Of a DNA stretch of 17,562 nt, positions 14,660-17,562 are shown piece after piece. A program made the translations under genes and the position numbers. This DNA comes from Clostridia bacterium (GTDB lineage Bacteria > Bacillota_A > Clostridia > Oscillospirales > CAG-272): NCBI GenBank assembly GCA_017935805.1, contig JAGBGV010000125.1:1-17562 (forward strand). The letters run 5' to 3'. The number at the start of each line of letters is the position of its first letter. Positions within the stretch are counted from its first letter, which is position 1. The notes below the pieces were generated by a model that saw nothing but the letters and a program-made list of their open reading frames with translations, was not told where the DNA came from and did not search any database.

Positions 14660-14769
14660 TAGTTTTTTGATATATATATTAATTTTTTTGTAAATTCACG
14701 CCCATCTTTTTAGCACATTCAACAATTTTTACATAAATAATTGTTGATTTTACTTTTTTCGACGATAAC
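14660..14769. promoter_or_regulatory. AT-rich region upstream of the glycogen promoter with a 9-bp inverted repeat
   Basis: No gene is visible in this very AT-rich stretch. It holds TCAACAATT (14719-14727) and AATTGTTGA (14739-14747), perfect complements 11 bases apart, about 60 bases upstream of the glgB -35 box. The rest is A/T runs that could act as an UP element or bent DNA. Confidence 0.4.
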
Positions 14770-14810
14770 AAAAAGCTCCGCGGTACCATATAAATGATAC
14801 AACAGAGCCT
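14770..14810 (-). terminator. Intrinsic terminator of the lexA-mpg operon
   Basis: Read on the - strand, arms 14795-14810 and 14773-14788 form a 16-position stem with one mismatch and a few G-U pairs around a 6-base loop. A U-run (about 14770-14774) follows directly. It lies 47 bases past the glycosylase stop codon. It should end transcription before the glycogen promoter region. Confidence 0.85.
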
Positions 14811-14856
14811 GTCATCAAGAAAATAATTATGTCTTGGTTACGTTTCGTTTAACGGT

Positions 14857-15498
14857 TCACCGCAAAAAAAGCGGTATTCCATTCTTCTCTTTTGCAGTAA
14901 ATCTCCATGGGTAAGATGCTGCCTCTCCCGCATAGTCAATTCCTATACGCGGGGATTCGAGTATGCTCGCCGCTCTCCATCCGTCATCCCGAACAAAAAA
15001 CTCATCGGATATCATGTCGTGTCCGTTCAGCTCACGCGTGATTCCCATTGCGTTGCACAGCTTTCCGGGTCCGTTTGTCAGCGAATATATTTGCGAGGCA
15101 CTCATCTTGCTGACATCTTCCGGCAAGTTGCGCCGTTTGCTTGTGCGTCTGACATTGTCGAGTAGCTGTTCTTTCCCACCAAGCGGATAAACCGCGCGAA
15201 TCAGTACGGCTTCAGGAATGTTCTCCAAATTTGCGGTAATGTTCATGCAAGAATACATCCCGTAGATGAGGTAAATATACGCATGGCCGCCATCCAAATA
15301 CATAGTCTCCGTTCGCTTCGTTCGACGCCCCCCGAAGGCATGGCAAGCGCGATCCGTCACTCCCATATACGCTTCCGTTTCAGAGATGATTCCGCATACC
15401 TCTACACCGTCCACCCGATGCACAAGTGTCTTACCTATCAGGCTTCTCGCCAAAATCAAGGCGTCAGTACGGTAAAAATCGCGTGTGAGATCAGTCAA
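14857..15498 (-). CDS. 3-methyladenine DNA glycosylase (AAG/MPG family)
   Basis: This monofunctional base-excision glycosylase removes alkylated purines such as 3-methyladenine and hypoxanthine. The 213-residue protein has the AAG fold signatures: ARSLIGKTLVHR (17-28), ETEAY with the expected catalytic Glu42 and Tyr44, AFGGRRTKRTE (54-64) after His53, and YIYLIYGMYSCMNI with Tyr76 and Asn86. These correspond to human AAG Glu125, Tyr127, His136, Tyr159 and Asn169. No ATG or GTG start fits, since conservation begins at residue 7. The start is the TTG at 15498, which overlaps the preceding gene's stop by 8 bases without a clear ribosome binding site, indicating translational coupling. It is the last gene of the lexA transcription unit and is predicted to be damage-inducible. 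Confidence 0.92.
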   Translation of the reverse strand: MTDLTRDFYRTDALILARSLIGKTLVHRVDGVEVCGIISETEAYMGVTDRACHAFGGRRTKRTETMYLDGGHAYIYLIYGMYSCMNITANLENIPEAVLIRAVYPLGGKEQLLDNVRRTSKRRNLPEDVSKMSASQIYSLTNGPGKLCNAMGITRELNGHDMISDEFFVRDDGWRAASILESPRIGIDYAGEAASYPWRFTAKEKNGIPLFLR

Positions 15499-15784
15499 AG
15501 CAGTAAGGTGTTGTGGGGATACTGCGACGGGGTGTTGCCATCATCGGTGCCACAGTTTCGCGCCATTTATTATAGTGTTCGGTTTTCTTGTGATCCGCAG
15601 CTGCGTCAGCATCGCGGTAAACCTCGTAAAGCACGAACTTTGCAGGGTCATTATTGTCGCGAAGCACATCGAATCTCACGTTTCCGGGCTCTTTTCTGGA
15701 GTTTTCATGGTTATACTTTGTAATCTCCATGAACGCTTCAACGCATTCCGGTAATACGTCTACAAACACAAGTGTTGCAAGCAT
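15491..15784 (-). CDS. ABM-domain (antibiotic biosynthesis monooxygenase-like) small protein
   Basis: This 97-residue protein has the dimeric ferredoxin-like ABM fold found in YgiN quinol monooxygenase and in LsrG, the isomerase of phospho-AI-2. The visible pattern fits: a first strand (TLVFVDVLPECVEAFMEI), a helix ending NHENSRKEPGNVRFDVLRD (about 25-43), a FVLYEVYRDADAAADHKKTEHYN block (about 50-72) and a short C-terminal strand. The conserved His at the DHKKTEHY segment is a family trait. There is no signal peptide. A strong GGGAGGA ribosome binding site lies about 10 bases before the ATG. It sits 51 bases after the VOC gene and overlaps the DNA glycosylase start. The substrate is unknown; quinone, reactive carbonyl or signal-molecule turnover are all possible. 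Confidence 0.8.
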   Translation of the reverse strand: MLATLVFVDVLPECVEAFMEITKYNHENSRKEPGNVRFDVLRDNNDPAKFVLYEVYRDADAAADHKKTEHYNKWRETVAPMMATPRRSIPTTPYCFD

Positions 15785-15835
15785 AATTATTATTCCTCCC
15801 TTGGATTTCTTTATTCAAAAGCGCGACGCCCTCTG

Positions 15836-16243
15836 TTACAGTATCTTGAAAAACTCAAGTTCCTCTCCTGCAGGTCCGTATACGAACGCGCAATTGAGAG
15901 TCAGCTTCACAGGGTAGGAATCGAGCGGAACAACAACGGGAGCTGACTTCGGCTTTGCACCTGCCGCAAGGGCTGTTTCGTATGCCGCATCAACATCGTC
16001 AACATTCATTGCAAAATGTATGTATTTGGGGTCAACAGTCTCTCTGTCGTTTCCGCCTGCGAACAGCTCTACTATATCTCCATTGCCCATGTCCAGCATA
16101 GCGATACGTCCGTCTCCCTCGCCCCACTGAGTCATAAATTTCATTCCAAGTCCTTCTGTGTAGAACTTCATGGATTCCTCAAAATCCTTTGCTTTAACTG
16201 CAACGTGGTGGAATCCCATTCCTTTGATCTTTTCGTTTGCCAT
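15836..16243 (-). CDS. VOC/glyoxalase-superfamily protein
   Basis: This 135-residue protein of the vicinal oxygen chelate fold carries two beta-alpha-beta-beta-beta modules. The first spans FHHVAVKAKDFEESMKFYTEGLGM (11-34) to DIVELF (56-61). The second spans YIHFAMNVDDVDAAYETALAAGA (74-96) to GPAGEELEFF (123-132). His13, Glu59, His76 and Glu130 occupy the four usual metal-ligand positions, so metal-dependent catalysis of the lactoylglutathione-lyase type is plausible, as are isomerase or dioxygenase roles. A good AAGGAG ribosome binding site precedes the ATG. The gene begins 29 bases after the lexA stop codon with no terminator between, so it should be cotranscribed with lexA. The substrate is not identifiable. 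Confidence 0.85.
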   Translation of the reverse strand: MANEKIKGMGFHHVAVKAKDFEESMKFYTEGLGMKFMTQWGEGDGRIAMLDMGNGDIVELFAGGNDRETVDPKYIHFAMNVDDVDAAYETALAAGAKPKSAPVVVPLDSYPVKLTLNCAFVYGPAGEELEFFKIL

Positions 16244-16272
16244 TGTTGTTCTCCTTCCGAGTTCTTAAATAA

Positions 16273-16890
16273 TTAGTAGTATCTGACACTTGACACAACC
16301 TTGCCGAGTATCATAAGGTTTGTTACAATGATCGGCAGCATTGTCTTGTTCTCAGGCTGAAGTCTGAAGTGACCGTTTTCCTTGTAGAAGGTTTTGACAG
16401 TTGCCTCATCATCAATAAGCGCAACAACGATGTCTCCGTTTTCTGCCATGGGAGTTTTCTCAACGATAACGATATCTCCATCAAGAATACCCGCCTCGAT
16501 CATACTCGTGCCTCTGACTTTAAGCGCAAAAAGCTCCCCGCCCGGCAGAGGTCTTATTCCCTTTGGGTAATGAACGTATCCCTCGTAGTTTTCAACCGCA
16601 AGAATAGGAACGCCGGCAGTTACTTTGCCGAGGATCGGCACGTTCATATAATCCTTTTCTTCACGTCCGTCAGCAGTAAGTCCCTCAATTCTGAGAGTAC
16701 GGCTCTTACCGTTTTCCTTCTGTATATAGCCTTTTTTCTCAAGTCTGTCAAGACAGGTGTGAACCGTGGATGTGCTCTTGATATGCAGTGCAGAGCAAAT
16801 ATCGCGGATTGAGGGGGAGTATCCGTTTTTCAGAATATTTTCTTTGATATAGTCAAAGATCAATTGTTCTTTGGGTTCAAGATGCGTCAT
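16273..16890 (-). CDS. lexA: LexA, SOS response transcriptional repressor
   Basis: LexA represses DNA-damage genes and inactivates itself by RecA-stimulated cleavage. The 205-residue protein matches the family length. It has an N-terminal winged helix (about 1-70; YSPSIRDICSALHIKSTSTVHTCLDRL is the recognition region, split here as 24-38 and 39-50). The cleavage site Ala92-Gly93 lies in KVTAGVPILA, and the catalytic dyad is Ser129 (GTSMIEAG) and Lys166 (EATVKTFY). The residue before Ser is Thr; Asp is more usual there, but the change is tolerated in the family. The ATG at 16890 has an AAGGCGG ribosome binding site. A LexA box overlaps its own promoter, implying autoregulation. Three genes for a VOC protein, an ABM protein and a DNA glycosylase follow in the same direction. 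Confidence 0.96.
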   Translation of the reverse strand: MTHLEPKEQLIFDYIKENILKNGYSPSIRDICSALHIKSTSTVHTCLDRLEKKGYIQKENGKSRTLRIEGLTADGREEKDYMNVPILGKVTAGVPILAVENYEGYVHYPKGIRPLPGGELFALKVRGTSMIEAGILDGDIVIVEKTPMAENGDIVVALIDDEATVKTFYKENGHFRLQPENKTMLPIIVTNLMILGKVVSSVRYY

Positions 16891-16956
16891 AAATTTTACC
16901 GCCTTAATTTATTTATTATGGGCAAAAACGCCTAACTAAATTTTGGTGTCTGTATT

Positions 16957-16985
16957 ATTATAACACAAATGAGCCGGAATGTAAA
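16957..16985 (-). promoter_or_regulatory. lexA promoter
   Basis: On the - strand TTTACA (16980-16985) and TATAAT (16957-16962) are separated by exactly 17 bases. The start site should lie near 16950, giving a leader of about 60 bases. A short GGC/GCC hairpin with a GTTTTT loop occurs in the leader. Confidence 0.85.
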
Positions 16986-16995
16986 CACTTGTTCG
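16982..16995. promoter_or_regulatory. LexA-binding site (SOS box)
   Basis: On the - strand the site reads CGAACAAGTGTTTA. It matches the Gram-positive LexA consensus CGAACRNRYGTTYC at 13 of 14 positions, differing only at the last base. It overlaps the -35 box of the lexA promoter, the classic place for repression. Confidence 0.85.
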
Positions 16996-17108
16996 CATTT
17001 TTCTCGACAAATTTCCTAATTATTCTTTCAAAGGTCCGCCAAGTTTCCTTTTGGTCAGACCGCATAATAATCTGACGACAAACTTAATTAATATTTCATA
17101 ATTTGCTC
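16996..17108. promoter_or_regulatory. Divergent lexA/pckG intergenic region with overlapping inverted repeats
   Basis: No gene is visible here. A nested inverted repeat pairs GGTC (17033-17036) and CCAA (17039-17042) with TTGG (17051-17054) and GACC (17058-17061). A second one pairs GTCAGA (17054-17059) with TCTGAC (17071-17076). They share bases, so only one could fold at a time. Both lie upstream of the two predicted start sites and would act as DNA sites unless another promoter lies further out. Confidence 0.4.
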
Positions 17109-17137
17109 TTGAAAAATCCATTCTCTTCATGTATAAT
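17109..17137 (+). promoter_or_regulatory. pckG promoter
   Basis: TTGAAA (17109-17114) and TATAAT (17132-17137) are separated by exactly 17 bases, a near-consensus sigma-A promoter. The start site is expected near 17143-17145, leaving a leader of about 82 bases. No convincing catabolite-control (cre) site was found beside it. Confidence 0.82.
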
Positions 17138-17141
17138 TTAC

Positions 17142-17183
17142 GATAGGTAAATTTGGGGATAATATTCGCAAACATGACCTATC
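17142..17183 (+). other. Stem-loop in the pckG leader
   Basis: GATAGGT (17142-17148) and ACCTATC (17177-17183) are perfect complements. A further TTTG/CAAA pair inside can continue the stem past a small internal loop. The structure begins at or within 1-3 bases of the predicted transcript start, which suits a 5'-stabilising stem-loop or an initial-transcript regulatory element. It has no U-tract. Confidence 0.5.
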
Positions 17184-17226
17184 AAAATCATAATAATAAA
17201 ATTCTTCATAATATAAAGGAGTTATC

Positions 17227-17562
17227 ATGACAGCAAACAAGCACGTTATGTCCTGGGTAGAAGAAATGGCTGCCCTCACAACACCGGATAAGATCGTTTG
17301 GATCGACGGTACAGAAGAACAGGCTGAAGCTCTTCGCGCAGAAGCTTGCTCCACAGGTGAGATGATTAAGCTGAACGAGGAAAAGCTCCCCGGCTGCTAT
17401 CTCCACCACACAGCTATCAACGACGTTGCAAGAGTTGAAAACAGAACTTTCATCTGCACAAGCAAGAAAGAAGATGCCGGCAACATCAACAACTGGATGG
17501 ATCCTAAGGAATGCTACGAAAAGCTCGGTAAGCTCTACAAGGGCTCAATGAAGGGCAGAACA
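17227..17562 (+). CDS. pckG: Phosphoenolpyruvate carboxykinase, GTP-type (N-terminal part)
   Basis: The enzyme interconverts oxaloacetate and phosphoenolpyruvate using guanine nucleotides. The frame runs from the ATG at 17227 for 112 codons to the window edge without a stop, so it is truncated by the window and not by mutation. Family blocks are clear: TPDKIVWIDGTEEQAEALR (19-37), the KLNEEKLPGCYLHHTAINDVARVENRTFICT region (split as about 48-57 and 58-78), KEDAGNINNWMDP (81-93) and the beginning of the KGSMKGRT segment. These correspond to GTP-type PEPCK; the ATP-type enzyme has a different N-terminus. AAAGGAG (17215-17221) lies 5 bases before the ATG. In fermentative gut Clostridia the enzyme often runs in the carboxylating direction towards succinate or anaplerosis, which is an inference here. 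Confidence 0.93.
   Translation, partial: MTANKHVMSWVEEMAALTTPDKIVWIDGTEEQAEALRAEACSTGEMIKLNEEKLPGCYLHHTAINDVARVENRTFICTSKKEDAGNINNWMDPKECYEKLGKLYKGSMKGRT

Noticed and set aside
14779..14790. T-box-like GGTACCGCG sequence on the - strand
   Set aside because: A T-box needs a leader of well over 100 bases with a specifier stem and a downstream amino-acid gene. Here the sequence lies 65 to 75 bases after the glycosylase stop and forms the distal arm of a simple intrinsic terminator; glgB is not a T-box target.
1..17562. Search for CRISPR arrays, insertion sequences, tRNA genes, phage genes and defence or toxin-antitoxin modules
   Set aside because: No direct-repeat arrays, transposase-like proteins, tRNA-like cloverleaf sequences or defence domains were recognised; gene content is consistently housekeeping.

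Overview
The window looks like core chromosome of a low-to-mid GC Clostridia, most like a Ruminococcus-type Oscillospiraceae. The basis is the gene content (YtfJ-type sporulation protein, paired GlgC/GlgD ADP-glucose pyrophosphorylase subunits, GTP-type PEP carboxykinase, Gram-positive LexA), strong purine-rich ribosome binding sites and TTGAAA/TATAAT promoters. No mobile element, CRISPR array, tRNA or rRNA was seen. The genus is an inference from family resemblance.

Region 1 (1-4236, + strand) is a chromosome-segregation, sporulation and envelope cluster: scpB, a DUF2953 membrane protein (ytfI-like), ytfJ, a D,D-carboxypeptidase (dacF/dacB type), an RluB/RsuA-type pseudouridine synthase and a small GNAT-like protein. 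It ends at a bidirectional terminator (about 4243-4283) shared with the convergent glycogen operon.

Region 2 (4282-14602, - strand) is a six-gene glycogen operon read as glgB, glgC, glgD, glgA, glgP and an intracellular GH13 alpha-glucan hydrolase. It covers ADP-glucose synthesis, chain elongation, branching, phosphorolysis and hydrolysis. A near-consensus sigma-A promoter precedes glgB, with an inverted repeat over its -10 box and a second inverted repeat further upstream. Strong stem-loops without U-tracts flank glgA on both sides (10179-10210 and 8660-8690), which suggests segmental mRNA control inside the operon.

Region 3 (14770-16995, - strand) is a four-gene unit: lexA, a VOC/glyoxalase-fold protein, an ABM-fold monooxygenase-like protein and a 3-methyladenine DNA glycosylase (Mpg/AAG family). 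It ends at a strong intrinsic terminator. The lexA promoter carries a LexA box over its -35, so the downstream genes are predicted to be SOS-inducible.

Region 4 (16996-17562) is the divergent regulatory region and the first 112 codons of a GTP-dependent PEP carboxykinase on the + strand, cut by the window edge. Its promoter is near consensus and the leader can fold into a stem-loop at the predicted 5' end.

Most of the window is ordinary housekeeping sequence. The most interesting points are the lexA/detoxification/alkylation-repair operon, the stem-loops bracketing glgA, and several inverted repeats at promoters that may be operators.
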